From an uncultured Sphingorhabdus sp. (GTDB lineage Bacteria > Pseudomonadota > Alphaproteobacteria > Sphingomonadales > Sphingomonadaceae): a stretch of DNA of 64,000 nt. A model generated the notes under the pieces. The model had not been told where the DNA came from. It was given only the letters and a program-made list of their open reading frames with translations, and made no database searches. The stretch is taken from NCBI GenBank assembly GCA_937873665.1, contig CALMYW010000517.1, positions 62,001-126,000 on the forward strand, written 5' to 3'. A program made the translations under genes and the position numbers. This document shows positions 16,608 to 25,267 of this stretch, piece by piece; the first letter of the stretch is position 1, and each line of letters begins with the position of its first letter.

Positions 16608-17735
16608 ATGACCGTTTCCGTTCCAAACAAGCGCCCGCTGATGGGCCATCAGATGGCATTTTTGACCATCGTCGGCTTTTGGGTGTTCCATGCCCTCATC
16701 GTGTCACTGCGCGCTGCTGTCCTTGAATTCCCCGAACAGGGTGAAATGGCAACACGGCGCGTTGCTGTGACAGTTGTGGGCATGGCGCTTACCTGGTTGC
16801 TTTATCTCATCCTGCGACATTTCGAACGACGCCCGTTGGGCGTGCGCGTGGCCACAGCCTTTATCGCTGCTGCGCCGTGCGCTTTCGCAATCGCATGGGC
16901 CAATTATTATGTATTCAATGTCTATGATCCGGTCAGCGTCTTTTCAGACCAGGAACTGGGCCGGAAGTTCATGGATATCCAGGCCGAGCTGGGATTGACC
17001 GCATGGCAGGAGGTGGCGGAAATCGCGATCAGCCGTTATTTCTTCCTGATTGCCTGGGCATCACTCTACTTAGCCTTGGGCTATGCCCGCGAAGTGCGCG
17101 AGGCGGAACGGACGGCATCGCGTTATGCCCAGGCGGCACAGGATGCCGAGTTGCGATCGCTGCGTTATCAGGTCAATCCGCATTTCCTGTTCAACACACT
17201 CAACTCGCTTTCCAGCCTTGTGATCAAAGGCGACAAAGACCGAGCCGAAGAGATGATCCAGAATCTGTCCACTTTCTACCGCACCAGCCTTTCAAGCGAT
17301 CCGCTTGAAGAGGTGACACTGGCGGAAGAGGTTGAGTTGCAAAAACAATATCTCGGCATCGAGGCTGTGCGCTTTCCGGAGCGCCTGCGCACCCGGATCG
17401 AAATTGTGCCATCGCTGCTCAACGAAAAGGTACCGGCGCTCATTCTGCAGCCTCTGGTTGAGAATGCCATCAAATATGGCGTATCGCGCAGCACAAGGCC
17501 GGTCACCGTCAGCATCTCGGCAGAGGCCAGCGATGGCTGGATGACGATCGCAGTCGACGATGATGGTGAGGATTCGCCGGCTAAGGATCATGGCAATGGC
17601 ATAGGCCTGGCCAATGTTCGCGACCGGCTGGAAGCCCGTTATGGCGACAGCGCAAAATTGACCAATGGACGCCGACCTGATGGCGGCTTCCGCGCCAGTA
17701 TCACCATTCCCATCTCGCCAGAGGATCCCGCATGA
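16608..17735 (+). CDS. LytS/YehU-type sensor histidine kinase
   Basis: The 375-residue product has about four N-terminal transmembrane helices and a short coiled coil. The His_kinase domain carries LRYQVNPHFLFNTLNSLSSL, with the phosphorylated His near residue 192, and the HATPase core has LQPLVENAIKYGV (N box) and GNGIGLANVRDRLEARYG (G box). This is the kinase class that pairs with LytTR regulators, and such a regulator follows with an ATGA overlap (17732-17735). ATG 16608 lies behind GGGGG; the frame extends upstream without support. The signal sensed is unknown. Confidence 0.9.
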   Translation: MTVSVPNKRPLMGHQMAFLTIVGFWVFHALIVSLRAAVLEFPEQGEMATRRVAVTVVGMALTWLLYLILRHFERRPLGVRVATAFIAAAPCAFAIAWANYYVFNVYDPVSVFSDQELGRKFMDIQAELGLTAWQEVAEIAISRYFFLIAWASLYLALGYAREVREAERTASRYAQAAQDAELRSLRYQVNPHFLFNTLNSLSSLVIKGDKDRAEEMIQNLSTFYRTSLSSDPLEEVTLAEEVELQKQYLGIEAVRFPERLRTRIEIVPSLLNEKVPALILQPLVENAIKYGVSRSTRPVTVSISAEASDGWMTIAVDDDGEDSPAKDHGNGIGLANVRDRLEARYGDSAKLTNGRRPDGGFRASITIPISPEDPA

Positions 17736-18490
17736 CAGGGCTGCGCACGATCATCGTCGATGACGAGCCATTGGCGGTTGAGCGCCTGCAAATATTATGT
17801 GCTTCCGAACCGGCCATCAACCTGGTGGGGACGGCCGGTGATGGGGCAGCAGCGCTCCGTCTCGCGCAAACATTGACGCCAGATCTTATGCTGCTCGATA
17901 TCGGCATGCCCAAAATGGATGGTATCAGCGTTGCTCGCGCAATCGCGTTAATGGAGAAGAAGCCGGCAATCATCTTTGTTACGGCTTATGACAATTTTGC
18001 CGTCGAGGCCTTCGACCTTGATGTCGTCGATTATATGCTCAAACCGGTTTCAGCTGACCGGTTGGGCCGCGCGATTGCCCGTGCGCAACAGCAATTGGAC
18101 GGCACGGAGAACGGCAGCGGCGTTGAGGATGGCGCGTCTCAGCAAGAGTCTGCAAGCGAATATGCAAGCGAGTTCTGGGTATCGCATCGATCAGAACTGA
18201 TCCGCGTTGCGGCATTGGACATTGAGCGGATTGAGGCGGAGCGCGATTATATGCGGTTGCACACGGGCGGGCGCAGCTATTTGCTCCACCAAACCATATC
18301 GACGCTGGAGCAGCGCCTTGATCCCGCAAAATTCCAGCGAATCCATCGCAGCCACATCGTTCGCCGCGATCTGATTTCCGGATTGCGCCACGAAGGCGGT
18401 GGCGTATGGCACGCGATTTTCCAGGATGGAGAATCGATGCGGATTGGCAGAAAATACCTCGCCGACGTGAAGAAGCTGGCTGGAAAATAA
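17732..18490 (+). CDS. LytR/AlgR-family response regulator (REC-LytTR)
   Basis: The 252-residue product has an N-terminal receiver domain: acidic pair DDEP near 10, phospho-acceptor Asp near 55 in LMLLDIGMPKMDG, Thr in FVTAYDNFAVEAF, and Lys in YMLKPV. A short linker precedes a C-terminal LytTR DNA-binding domain (IERIEAERDYMRLHTGGRSY, FQRIHRSHIVRRDLI). It forms a co-translated two-component pair with the LytS-type kinase. Its targets are unknown; the adjacent genes offer no obvious regulon clue. Confidence 0.93.
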   Translation: MTGLRTIIVDDEPLAVERLQILCASEPAINLVGTAGDGAAALRLAQTLTPDLMLLDIGMPKMDGISVARAIALMEKKPAIIFVTAYDNFAVEAFDLDVVDYMLKPVSADRLGRAIARAQQQLDGTENGSGVEDGASQQESASEYASEFWVSHRSELIRVAALDIERIEAERDYMRLHTGGRSYLLHQTISTLEQRLDPAKFQRIHRSHIVRRDLISGLRHEGGGVWHAIFQDGESMRIGRKYLADVKKLAGK

Positions 18491-18522
18491 CCTCCTCTAC
18501 GCCGACGAGGTCGACATGCTGT

Positions 18523-18840
18523 TCAGTCGAGCGCGACCTTCACCTGCACGCCGTTACGGGCAATTTTTTCACCTGCCTGACGCATTGCACTGGTCTTTGC
18601 GCGCGCCTCGCAACGATCACGATCGAGGCGTTCATAGGCAGTTTTGACCGATGGGAAGGCGCAGACGTTGCGCACCGCGCGGGTGATGCGCGATTTGAAC
18701 TTGGCCTGACCTGCTGAAGTCGAAAGATCAAGGTCGCCATGCTCGACGCGAATCTGACGTTCGGCGGCAATGGTGGGGGTTGCGGCCATGCTGGCAAGTG
18801 CAGCGGCGGCAACAAGTGAAACAAATCGGGTTTTCGCCAT
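18523..18840 (-). CDS. UrcA family exported protein
   Basis: The 105-residue product has a signal peptide (MAKTRFVSLVAAAALASMAA, cleavage probably after TIAA). The mature part has the UrcA pattern: VEHGDLDLSTSAGQAKFKSR, VRNVCAFPS, and RDRCEARAKTSAM, with two Cys expected to form a disulfide. UrcA-family proteins are common in Sphingomonadales and are periplasmic with unknown function. A clear ribosome site (AGGAG) lies 6 bp before the ATG. The gene is convergent with the response regulator. Confidence 0.88.
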   Translation of the reverse strand: MAKTRFVSLVAAAALASMAATPTIAAERQIRVEHGDLDLSTSAGQAKFKSRITRAVRNVCAFPSVKTAYERLDRDRCEARAKTSAMRQAGEKIARNGVQVKVALD

Positions 18841-19114
18841 ATCAAGGCTCCTATTCTAAAATGGGCCTCTCTGATCTGGGCCCTTCGGGAGAGAGTGCAG
18901 ACCGACGGGTTAAAGCGCTGGGGAGCAACATTTCATCGGTCTGCCCAATCGATATGGGGCATCCGGAAAAGCGTTTCATCAACGCTTCGACAGACGTGAT
19001 GGACGGATTTACAAGTCGACAAATGACACGACGAACGCGCAGCATCGCCCGACCAACTGCACATTTGCGCAATTGGCCTTCGACTAGCGACTACATCTGT
19101 AATTTATATCTGCT
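18841..19114. other. Intergenic region between urcA and thiG, with a 9-bp inverted repeat
   Basis: No gene is visible in these 274 bp. They hold the urcA promoter region, a 9-bp inverted repeat GCAGACCGA/TCGGTCTGC (18899-18907 with 18938-18946), and a small hairpin AAGCGTT-TCATC-AACGCTT near 18970. No clear terminator for thiG was seen. Confidence 0.5.
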
Positions 19115-19891
19115 TCAAATGAGCCCGGCTAATGGACTCGACGGGTCCGCATACATGCGACGACCCATCCGACCAGCCAGATAGGCCTCACGCCCCGCCT
19201 CGACGGCCAGTTTCATCGCACGCGCCATGCGGATCGGATCCTTGGCCTCGGCAATGGCAGTATTCATCAATATGCCATCGCAACCCAGTTCCATACCGAC
19301 CGCCGCGTCCGAGGCCGTGCCGACACCTGCATCCACCAGCACAGGAACTTTCGCTCCCTCGACAATCAGGCGAATCGTGACGCGGTTCTGGATACCCAGC
19401 CCCGACCCTATCGGTGCGCCCAACGGCATCACCGCAACCGCACCTGCATCCTCCAATTGCTTCGCCGCTATCGGATCATCGACACAATAGACCATCGGCA
19501 GAAAGCCTTCCTTGGCCAATATCTCGGTAGCGCGCAGCGTCTCGCGCATGTCGGGGTAAAGCGTCCTCGCTTCACCCAGCACTTCAAGCTTCACCAGATC
19601 CCAGCCGCCAGCCTCGCGCGCCAACCGCAAAGTACGGATTGCTTCATCGGCCGTAAAGCAACCGGCGGTGTTGGGCAGATAGGTGTATTTCTTTGGATCG
19701 ATATAGTCGGTCAGCATCGGCGCATCCGGGTTGGCGACATTGACCCGGCGCACCGCAACGGTGATGATTTCGGCACCCGAAGCGACCAGCGCCGCAGCAT
19801 TCTGTTCGAAATCCTTATATTTGCCGGTTCCGACAATCAGGCGCGAGGTAAAGGTGCGACCGGCAACGGTCCAGCTATCGTTGGTGCTCAT
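19115..19891 (-). CDS. thiG: Thiazole synthase
   Basis: ThiG forms the thiazole ring of thiamine from deoxyxylulose phosphate, dehydroglycine and sulfur carried by ThiS thiocarboxylate. The 258-residue product starts [20 protein letters not shown] and shows [48 protein letters not shown] and the phosphate-binding [15 protein letters not shown], so the TIM-barrel core is complete. The start at 19891 has thiS ending 10 bp upstream, making a thiS-thiG operon. No TPP riboswitch is visible; the space upstream of thiS is only about 77 bp to the divergent aroQ. Confidence 0.95.
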   Translation of the reverse strand: MSTNDSWTVAGRTFTSRLIVGTGKYKDFEQNAAALVASGAEIITVAVRRVNVANPDAPMLTDYIDPKKYTYLPNTAGCFTADEAIRTLRLAREAGGWDLVKLEVLGEARTLYPDMRETLRATEILAKEGFLPMVYCVDDPIAAKQLEDAGAVAVMPLGAPIGSGLGIQNRVTIRLIVEGAKVPVLVDAGVGTASDAAVGMELGCDGILMNTAIAEAKDPIRMARAMKLAVEAGREAYLAGRMGRRMYADPSSPLAGLI

Positions 19892-19901
19892 GGGCAGGCC
19901 C

Positions 19902-20129
19902 TTAGCCGCCGCCGACAAAGTGGACAATCTCCAACTGGTCACCGTCGGCGATCATCACATCGCCATGCATCGAGCGCGGGACAATCTCCAGATTGCGTTC
20001 GACCGCGACCTTTTTGGGATTGAGCCCAAGTTCAGCCACCAGCCCTGCAACCGACAACCCCGCCGATACACGGCGCGGTTCACCGTTGATGGTGATAGCG
20101 ATCATTGAAAGGGTGGCAGTATCGGTCAT
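19902..20129 (-). CDS. thiS: Sulfur carrier protein ThiS
   Basis: ThiS is a ubiquitin-fold carrier whose C-terminal Gly is activated to a thiocarboxylate. The product (about 75 residues) has [10 protein letters not shown] near the start, [13 protein letters not shown] in the middle and the required C-terminus VHFVGGG. The start is uncertain: ATG 20129 was used; ATG 20105 ([10 protein letters not shown]) would give the more typical length of about 67 residues. It is followed by thiG on the same strand and is divergent from aroQ. Confidence 0.92.
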   Translation of the reverse strand: MTDTATLSMIAITINGEPRRVSAGLSVAGLVAELGLNPKKVAVERNLEIVPRSMHGDVMIADGDQLEIVHFVGGG

Positions 20130-20206
20130 TTTGTCTCGCATTTTCCTGTCATCCACATATAGGGGCCGACAGCATCTTTAGGCAAGACTATCGACGGGAA
20201 AACGCC

Positions 20207-20647
20207 TTGGCTGACACTAATCTCATCTACGTCCTCAATGGCCCCAATCTCAACCTGCTCGGCACAAGAGAGCCGGAGATTTACGGCACCGATACGCTCG
20301 ACGATATCGCAGGTCGACTTGACGATCAGGCGCATGAGTTGGGGCTGGAGATCGATTTTCGCCAATCCAACCATGAAGGCCATCTGGTCGACTGGCTGCA
20401 CGAGGCGCAGGCCGAGGGTGCGAAAGCTGTGCTGCTCAATGCAGGCGCCTATACCCACACCTCAATCGCGCTCCACGACGCGATTAAATCGATCAAGGTG
20501 CCGGTGATCGAGGTGCATCTTTCTGACCCCATGAAGCGCGAACCATTCCGCCATATCAGCTATGTTGGCATGGCTGCACACAGTTGTTTTGCAGGGCATG
20601 GCGCAAAAAGCTATGAACTGGCGCTGGACGCGGCGGCGCGTCTCTGA
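20207..20647 (+). CDS. aroQ: 3-dehydroquinate dehydratase, type II
   Basis: AroQ dehydrates 3-dehydroquinate in the shikimate pathway and forms dodecamers. The 146-residue product has VLNGPNLNLLGTREPEIYG at the start (catalytic Tyr and Arg), FRQSNHEGHLVDWLH, LLNAGAYTHTSIALHDA and EVHLSDPMKREPFRHIS, all hallmarks of the type II enzyme. The only start giving a normal length is TTG at 20207 behind CGGGAAAA; the upstream ATG at 20105 would run into thiS. It leads a plus-strand series with accB 37 bp downstream, a common alphaproteobacterial order (aroQ-accB-accC). Confidence 0.95.
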   Translation: MADTNLIYVLNGPNLNLLGTREPEIYGTDTLDDIAGRLDDQAHELGLEIDFRQSNHEGHLVDWLHEAQAEGAKAVLLNAGAYTHTSIALHDAIKSIKVPVIEVHLSDPMKREPFRHISYVGMAAHSCFAGHGAKSYELALDAAARL

Positions 20648-20684
20648 TTAAAGCGGCCCCAACAGGGTCAAACGGAGAATTTAC

Positions 20685-21146
20685 ATGAACGGCAAAACCG
20701 GCGGGATGCAGGTCGATACCAAATTGGTGCGCGAACTGGCCGAGTTGCTCAACGACACCGGCCTCAGCGAAATCGAGGTCGAAGATGGCGATCGTAAGAT
20801 CAAGGTGGCGCGCACGATCAACCCGGTTGCGGCTGCCCCTGTCGCTGTTGCTGCCCCGGCTGCTGCTGCCGCACCCGCCGCCCCGGCTGAGGCTGCTGCT
20901 CCAGTGGTTCCAGCCAATGCAGTCAAATCGCCGATGGTCGGCACCGCATATCTCACGCCAGAGCCGGGGGCTCCTGCCTTTGTCAGCGTCGGTGATAAGG
21001 TTTCGGCTGGCGACACCTTGCTCATCGTCGAAGCGATGAAGGTGATGAACCCGATCACTGCGCCCAATGGCGGCACCGTCAAATCGATCCTCGTCGAGAG
21101 CGGCCAGCCGGTCGAGTTCGACCAGCCTTTGATGGTTATCGAGTAA
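20685..21146 (+). CDS. accB: Biotin carboxyl carrier protein of acetyl-CoA carboxylase
   Basis: AccB carries the biotin used by AccC in the first step of fatty acid synthesis. The 153-residue product has an N-terminal helical part ([20 protein letters not shown]), an Ala/Pro-rich linker at about 48-80, and the biotinyl domain with the biotinylated Lys near 119 in VEAMKVMNP. Length is normal. accC follows, but only after 274 bp of a strongly folded element (21151-21417), unusual because accB and accC are normally close and co-transcribed. Confidence 0.96.
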   Translation: MNGKTGGMQVDTKLVRELAELLNDTGLSEIEVEDGDRKIKVARTINPVAAAPVAVAAPAAAAAPAAPAEAAAPVVPANAVKSPMVGTAYLTPEPGAPAFVSVGDKVSAGDTLLIVEAMKVMNPITAPNGGTVKSILVESGQPVEFDQPLMVIE

Positions 21147-21150
21147 GCTG

Positions 21151-21417
21151 AGGGTCTTTCCGGGCTAGATTGAGACAACATGATCGTTTGTAGGAAGCCA
21201 GTGGATAGGAGCGGCGCGAAGTGCGGGCCGGTAGCCCGTGCGAGCGCGGCGACGACGCCAATGGCTTCCTACAAACGACCCCTCCGGGGCGGGCCGATTT
21301 TGGCTCAGGGCAGCGTTGCTCGTCAGTCACGATGGAATGCCATTGCTCCTTCCTCGCGCCTAACCCTGAGCCAAAATCGGCTCCGTCATGTGCCTCAATC
21401 TAGCCCGGAAAGACCCT
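21151..21417 (+). promoter_or_regulatory. Three-arm inverted-repeat element between accB and accC
   Basis: Outer arms 21151-21174 and 21394-21417 are a perfect 24-bp inverted repeat (AGGGTCTTTCCGGGCTAGAT start). Inside are two further perfect repeats: 17 bp (21184-21200 with 21262-21278, containing CGTTTGTAGGAAGCCA) and 18 bp (21293-21310 with 21364-21381, GCCGATTTTGGCTCAGGG). As RNA this gives a closed three-way junction. The accC ribosome site GGAAAG (21407-21412) lies in the outer stem and pairs with CTTTCC at 21156-21161, so folding would hide it. A repeat-element origin is also possible; the two are not exclusive. Confidence 0.7.
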
Positions 21418-21420
21418 AAC

Positions 21421-22770
21421 ATGGGTATCGAGAAAATCCTGATCGCCAATCGCGGCGAAATCGCTTTGCGTATCCACCGCGCTGCGCATGAAATGGGTAT
21501 CAAGACCGTAGCGGTGCACTCCACGGCAGATGCCGAGGCAATGCATGTCCGCCTTGCCGATGAGGCGATCTGCATCGGCCCGCCTGCGGCGAAAGACAGC
21601 TATCTCAACATCCCGGCGATCATCTCGGCGGCCGAAATCAGCCATGCCGATGCGATCCACCCCGGTTATGGCTTTCTTTCGGAAAACGCGCAGTTCGCCG
21701 AAATCGTGGAAAGCCATGGGATCGCCTTTATCGGACCCAAGCCGGAGCATATCCGGACGATGGGCGACAAGGTGATGGCGAAGAAGACGGCGGGCGATCT
21801 TGGCCTCCCGCTCGTTCCCGGCTCCGACGGCGCGGTTTCGGAAATCACCGAAGCCAAGAGGATTGCCGAAGAAGTCGGCTATCCTGTCATCATCAAGGCC
21901 GCATCCGGCGGCGGCGGGCGCGGCATGAAGGTCTGCAACAGCCCCGATGAATTGGAAACGCTGATCCAGCAGGCAGGCAGCGAGGCAAAGGCCGCCTTTG
22001 GCGATGCGACCGTCTATATCGAAAAATATCTCGGCAACCCGCGCCACATCGAGTTTCAGGTTTTTGGGGATGGAGAGGGTAACGCCATCCATCTGGGTGA
22101 ACGCGACTGCTCGCTGCAGCGCCGCCACCAGAAGGTGCTTGAGGAAGCGCCGTCGCCGGTTATCTCCGCAGAAGAACGCGCCCGCATGGGCGATATCGTC
22201 GCCAAGGCGATGGCAGGTATGGGTTATCGCGGTGCCGGCACAATCGAGTTCCTCTGGGAAAATGGCGAATTCTATTTCATCGAAATGAATACGCGCATCC
22301 AGGTCGAACATCCGGTGACCGAAATGATCACCGGCTTTGACCTTGTCCGCGAACAAATCCGCGTGGCCGAAGGTCGCGGGCTTTCGGTGACGCAAGATAT
22401 GCTCGAATTCCGCGGCCATTCGATGGAATGCCGGATCAATGCCGAAGATGCGCGCACTTTTGTGCCCTCCCCCGGCAAGATTGGCCATTACCACGCGGCT
22501 GGCGGCATGCATGTGCGCGTCGATAGCGGTATGTATTCGGGCTATAGCGTCCCGCCTTATTATGACAGCATGATCGCCAAGCTGATCGTTTACGGTCGCA
22601 CCCGCGAAAGCTGCATGATGCGCATGCGCCGCGCGCTTGAGGAAATGGTGATCACCGACATCAAGACCAACATTCCGCTGCATCAGGCGCTGCTGCGCGA
22701 TCCGGACGTCATCAATGGCGACTATACGATCAAGTGGCTCGAAGAGTGGTTGGCGCGGCAGGAAAGCTGA
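21421..22770 (+). CDS. accC: Biotin carboxylase subunit of acetyl-CoA carboxylase
   Basis: AccC carboxylates the biotin on AccB using ATP and bicarbonate. The 449-residue product starts [20 protein letters not shown] and has the full biotin carboxylase layout: [16 protein letters not shown], the ATP-grasp glycine loop [31 protein letters not shown], and [16 protein letters not shown] with the catalytic residues. The ATG at 21421 is 8 bp after GGAAAG, which is the 3' strand of the strong stem described at 21151-21417. The D-Ala-D-Ala dipeptidase frame overlaps its 3' end. Confidence 0.97.
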   Translation: MGIEKILIANRGEIALRIHRAAHEMGIKTVAVHSTADAEAMHVRLADEAICIGPPAAKDSYLNIPAIISAAEISHADAIHPGYGFLSENAQFAEIVESHGIAFIGPKPEHIRTMGDKVMAKKTAGDLGLPLVPGSDGAVSEITEAKRIAEEVGYPVIIKAASGGGGRGMKVCNSPDELETLIQQAGSEAKAAFGDATVYIEKYLGNPRHIEFQVFGDGEGNAIHLGERDCSLQRRHQKVLEEAPSPVISAEERARMGDIVAKAMAGMGYRGAGTIEFLWENGEFYFIEMNTRIQVEHPVTEMITGFDLVREQIRVAEGRGLSVTQDMLEFRGHSMECRINAEDARTFVPSPGKIGHYHAAGGMHVRVDSGMYSGYSVPPYYDSMIAKLIVYGRTRESCMMRMRRALEEMVITDIKTNIPLHQALLRDPDVINGDYTIKWLEEWLARQES

Positions 22771-23441
22771 ACCGGCGACATTTTGTCGCTGGCGCAATGA
22801 TAGCGCCACTGCTCGCCTGCGACCGCAGCGAGAAAATTGCCCCTCCAGCTCGACCGTCGAACACACCAGCCAAAGCGGTAGCGGGAGAGCTGGTTGAGTT
22901 GACCCAGCTCGACCCCGGCATTCGTCTTGACATCCGCTATGCGACGACCAACAATTTCACCGGTCGCATTCTCTATGACCAACCGCGCGCTTTTCTGGTC
23001 CAACCTGCGGCAAAGGCGCTGGCAAGTGCACACAAGGCGGCAGCCGCCGAAGGCTATGGCCTGACCATCTTTGACGCCTATCGGCCTTGGCGCATCACCA
23101 AGGCCTTGTGGGATGCGACTCCGCCCGGGCCGCTGCGCAACTATGTCGCCAACCCCAAACAGGGTTCAAAGCACAATCGCGGCTGTGCGGTCGATCTTTC
23201 ACTGCACCGGCTCGATACCGGCGCACTGGTTGAAATGCCGAGCGGTTATGACGAATTCACCCAACGCGCGCATCGCGACTTCATGGCGGCCGCACCCGAA
23301 GCAATCGCGAATCGCGTGCGACTCGAACGCTGGATGGAGGCGCAAGGGTTTCGCGGAATTTCGAACGAATGGTGGCATTTTGATTTCGCTGGCTGGGAAG
23401 CTTTCCCGATCCTCGACATTGCATTTGATGCAATTGGTTGA
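22746..23441 (+). CDS. D-alanyl-D-alanine dipeptidase (VanX/DdpX-like, M15D), exported
   Basis: VanX-type zinc peptidases cleave D-Ala-D-Ala. Core motifs are all present: [10 protein letters not shown], the zinc motif [14 protein letters not shown] (His and Asp ligands) and EWWHFDF (catalytic Glu and zinc His). The N-terminus carries [18 protein letters not shown], which reads as a twin-arginine-like lipoprotein signal with a lipobox LLAC, so the enzyme is probably a periplasmic lipoprotein used in peptidoglycan turnover rather than vancomycin resistance. The start is ambiguous: GTG 22746 and GTG 22734 both lie inside accC, and no ATG fits. Overlap with accC implies coupled translation. Confidence 0.87.
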   Translation: MVGAAGKLNRRHFVAGAMIAPLLACDRSEKIAPPARPSNTPAKAVAGELVELTQLDPGIRLDIRYATTNNFTGRILYDQPRAFLVQPAAKALASAHKAAAAEGYGLTIFDAYRPWRITKALWDATPPGPLRNYVANPKQGSKHNRGCAVDLSLHRLDTGALVEMPSGYDEFTQRAHRDFMAAAPEAIANRVRLERWMEAQGFRGISNEWWHFDFAGWEAFPILDIAFDAIG

Positions 23442-23570
23442 AATTCAGCCGTTCAGCTAAATCGCACCTTTCCTGAACATTACAGCCTCATTCAGCCTCG
23501 CGACAGCCAGAATCGGGGATAAGGGCTTCAACGGAGCGGCACAGTGCCAATCCCGCATCGGGGACCAACG

Positions 23571-24302
23571 ATGAAAAAGATTCTTTTATTCGGCATTGTT
23601 TCGACAATCGCCCTTGCGCCAGCGGCCTACGCAGCCCAGCCCGCGCAAACGAACGCCGGACGATCGGCATCGGTCAGCACCGCCAATTTCGACCGCGGTG
23701 ACAATCGCAAAGGCGAATGGGTGCGCGGCCAAGGACGTATTAACCGAGACGACAGCGCAGGTCGCAGTCAGCGTTCCGCGCAGGATGGCCAGCGCGGCGC
23801 GCGGCGCGAAGAACGGCGTGAAAACTGGAACCAGTCGCAAAACCAACAGCAGGGTCAGCAATGGAACCGGGGTGAGGAACGTCGCCGTGGAGAAGACAGC
23901 ACCCGCCGTGACAATGATGGCCGCAACTGGAATCGGGGCGATGATGACCGCCGCTGGAGCAATAACGACCGGTATGACCGGCGCGACAATGATCGCTGGG
24001 ATCGTGGCTGGCGCAATGACCGCCGCTATGATTGGCGCGGTCACCGCGAACGCTATCGCAGCTATTACCGGCCGGGCCGATATTACGCGCCCAATCGCTA
24101 CGACCGGTACCGCTGGTTCAGCATCGGCATCTATCTGGGCTCGCCCTTTTATTCGAACCGCTATTGGATAGCCGACCCCTGGTATTATCGCCTGCCACCC
24201 GCGCACGGCCCCTACCGCTGGGTGCGCTATTATGACGACGTGCTGCTGATCGATGTCCGCAACGGCTATGTCGTCGACGTGATACACGACTTCTTCTGGT
24301 AA
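23571..24302 (+). CDS. RcnB-like exported Arg/Asn/Asp/Trp-rich protein
   Basis: The product (243 residues from MKKILLFGIVSTIALAPAAY) has a clear signal peptide. Residues about 40-160 are low-complexity, packed with Arg, Asp, Asn, Gln and Trp (NWNRGDDDRRWSNNDRYDRR). The C-terminus is the RcnB-type beta domain: YWIADPWYYRLPPAHGPYRWVRYYDDVLLIDV followed by GYVVDVIHDFFW. RcnB in E. coli affects nickel/cobalt handling; sphingomonad homologues have long disordered regions and no known role. The ATG at 23571 is chosen because the signal peptide begins there. A strong terminator follows the stop. Confidence 0.8.
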   Translation: MKKILLFGIVSTIALAPAAYAAQPAQTNAGRSASVSTANFDRGDNRKGEWVRGQGRINRDDSAGRSQRSAQDGQRGARREERRENWNQSQNQQQGQQWNRGEERRRGEDSTRRDNDGRNWNRGDDDRRWSNNDRYDRRDNDRWDRGWRNDRRYDWRGHRERYRSYYRPGRYYAPNRYDRYRWFSIGIYLGSPFYSNRYWIADPWYYRLPPAHGPYRWVRYYDDVLLIDVRNGYVVDVIHDFFW

Positions 24303-24323
24303 TCCTGATCCCTCCAGAAGTTG

Positions 24324-24358
24324 AAGAGCCCGGGGTGCCTTCCGCCCCGGGCTCTTTT
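24324..24358 (+). terminator. Rho-independent terminator after the RcnB-like gene
   Basis: A perfect 12-bp stem AAGAGCCCGGGG / CCCCGGGCTCTT (24324-24335 with 24345-24356) encloses a 9-base loop and runs into TTTT. It lies 21 bp after the stop. Confidence 0.92.
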
Positions 24359-24449
24359 CATTTGCGCCGCGCCAGCTTTACAACCCCTCGAAATCCAATT
24401 GCTTTGCATGTTATGAGGCAGGCGACTCATCCCCGCATGGAGCTAACGC

Positions 24450-25160
24450 GTGTCCGCTGACCTTGAAGCCCCGACCAAGTTCGATCCCAATAACGATCCG
24501 GCCAAGCTCGCCAAAATCGGCGCATTCGTGACCCGCAAGCTGGAGAACAACCCGCTGGTCCAGCGCATCGACGTGCCAGACCTGCAGGTCTATGTCTATC
24601 AAGGCTTTCTGGGCAAGCGCGACTGCCAGATGCTGATCTCCAAAATCGACGCCGATGCCGTGCCCTCAACCTTGTATAAAGGCACAGAACAAGCCGGATT
24701 CCGGACGAGCTATAGTTGCCATCTTAACCGTTGGGATCCCGACATTACCCGTGTTGAGGCCAGGATGAGCGATACGCTCGGTATCGACAATAATTGGGCG
24801 GAAACGATGCAAGGCCAGCGCTATCAGGTCGGGCAGGAATTCAAGGCGCATCACGACTTCTTCCATCCCGGCCAGAGCTATTGGGATCATGAAGGCCCGC
24901 GCGGCGGACAGCGGAGCTGGACTGCGATGATCTTCCTGAACGATGTTGAAGAGGGCGGTGCGACCGAATTTCCACATATCGGCATCGGCGTCCGTCCACA
25001 GGCAGGCACGATGCTTATGTGGAATAACATGAAACCTGATGGCACGTTGAATTACAAATCGCTTCACACCGGCACCCCGGTGAAAAAGGGTGTCAAACAT
25101 ATCATCACCAAATGGTATCGGCAGAACAACTGGCTGGAATTGAACACATTGAAGGCTTGA
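24450..25160 (+). CDS. 2-oxoglutarate/Fe(II)-dependent oxygenase (prolyl 4-hydroxylase-like)
   Basis: The 236-residue product has the jelly-roll oxygenase core with the metal motif FKAHHDFFHPG (HxD), followed by GGQRSWTAMIFLNDVEEGGATEFP. The distal metal His is in SLHTGTPVKKGVKHIITKWYR, which also supplies the 2-oxoglutarate-binding Lys. This is the P4Hc pattern of bacterial prolyl hydroxylase-like enzymes, whose protein substrate is unknown here. The start is GTG at 24450. A second, diverged member of the same superfamily is at 54190-55131. Confidence 0.88.
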   Translation: MSADLEAPTKFDPNNDPAKLAKIGAFVTRKLENNPLVQRIDVPDLQVYVYQGFLGKRDCQMLISKIDADAVPSTLYKGTEQAGFRTSYSCHLNRWDPDITRVEARMSDTLGIDNNWAETMQGQRYQVGQEFKAHHDFFHPGQSYWDHEGPRGGQRSWTAMIFLNDVEEGGATEFPHIGIGVRPQAGTMLMWNNMKPDGTLNYKSLHTGTPVKKGVKHIITKWYRQNNWLELNTLKA

Positions 25161-25267
25161 AATTCCGGTGCGCGTTCGCGGTCTGATATCGTCCGTCTGT
25201 CGAAACCGGATTGCTTAGCGATGCCGATGCCGCTTCGCAGCTATCATAATATGCTGGAGATTTTTCG

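Noticed and set aside
20130..20206. TPP riboswitch upstream of thiS-thiG
   Set aside because: The gap to the divergent aroQ gene is too short and lacks the CUGAGA and ACCUGA-type elements.
21400..22866. 488-codon open frame antisense to accC
   Set aside because: Its His/Arg/Ala-rich translation is typical of antisense shadow frames; accC is certain on the other strand.
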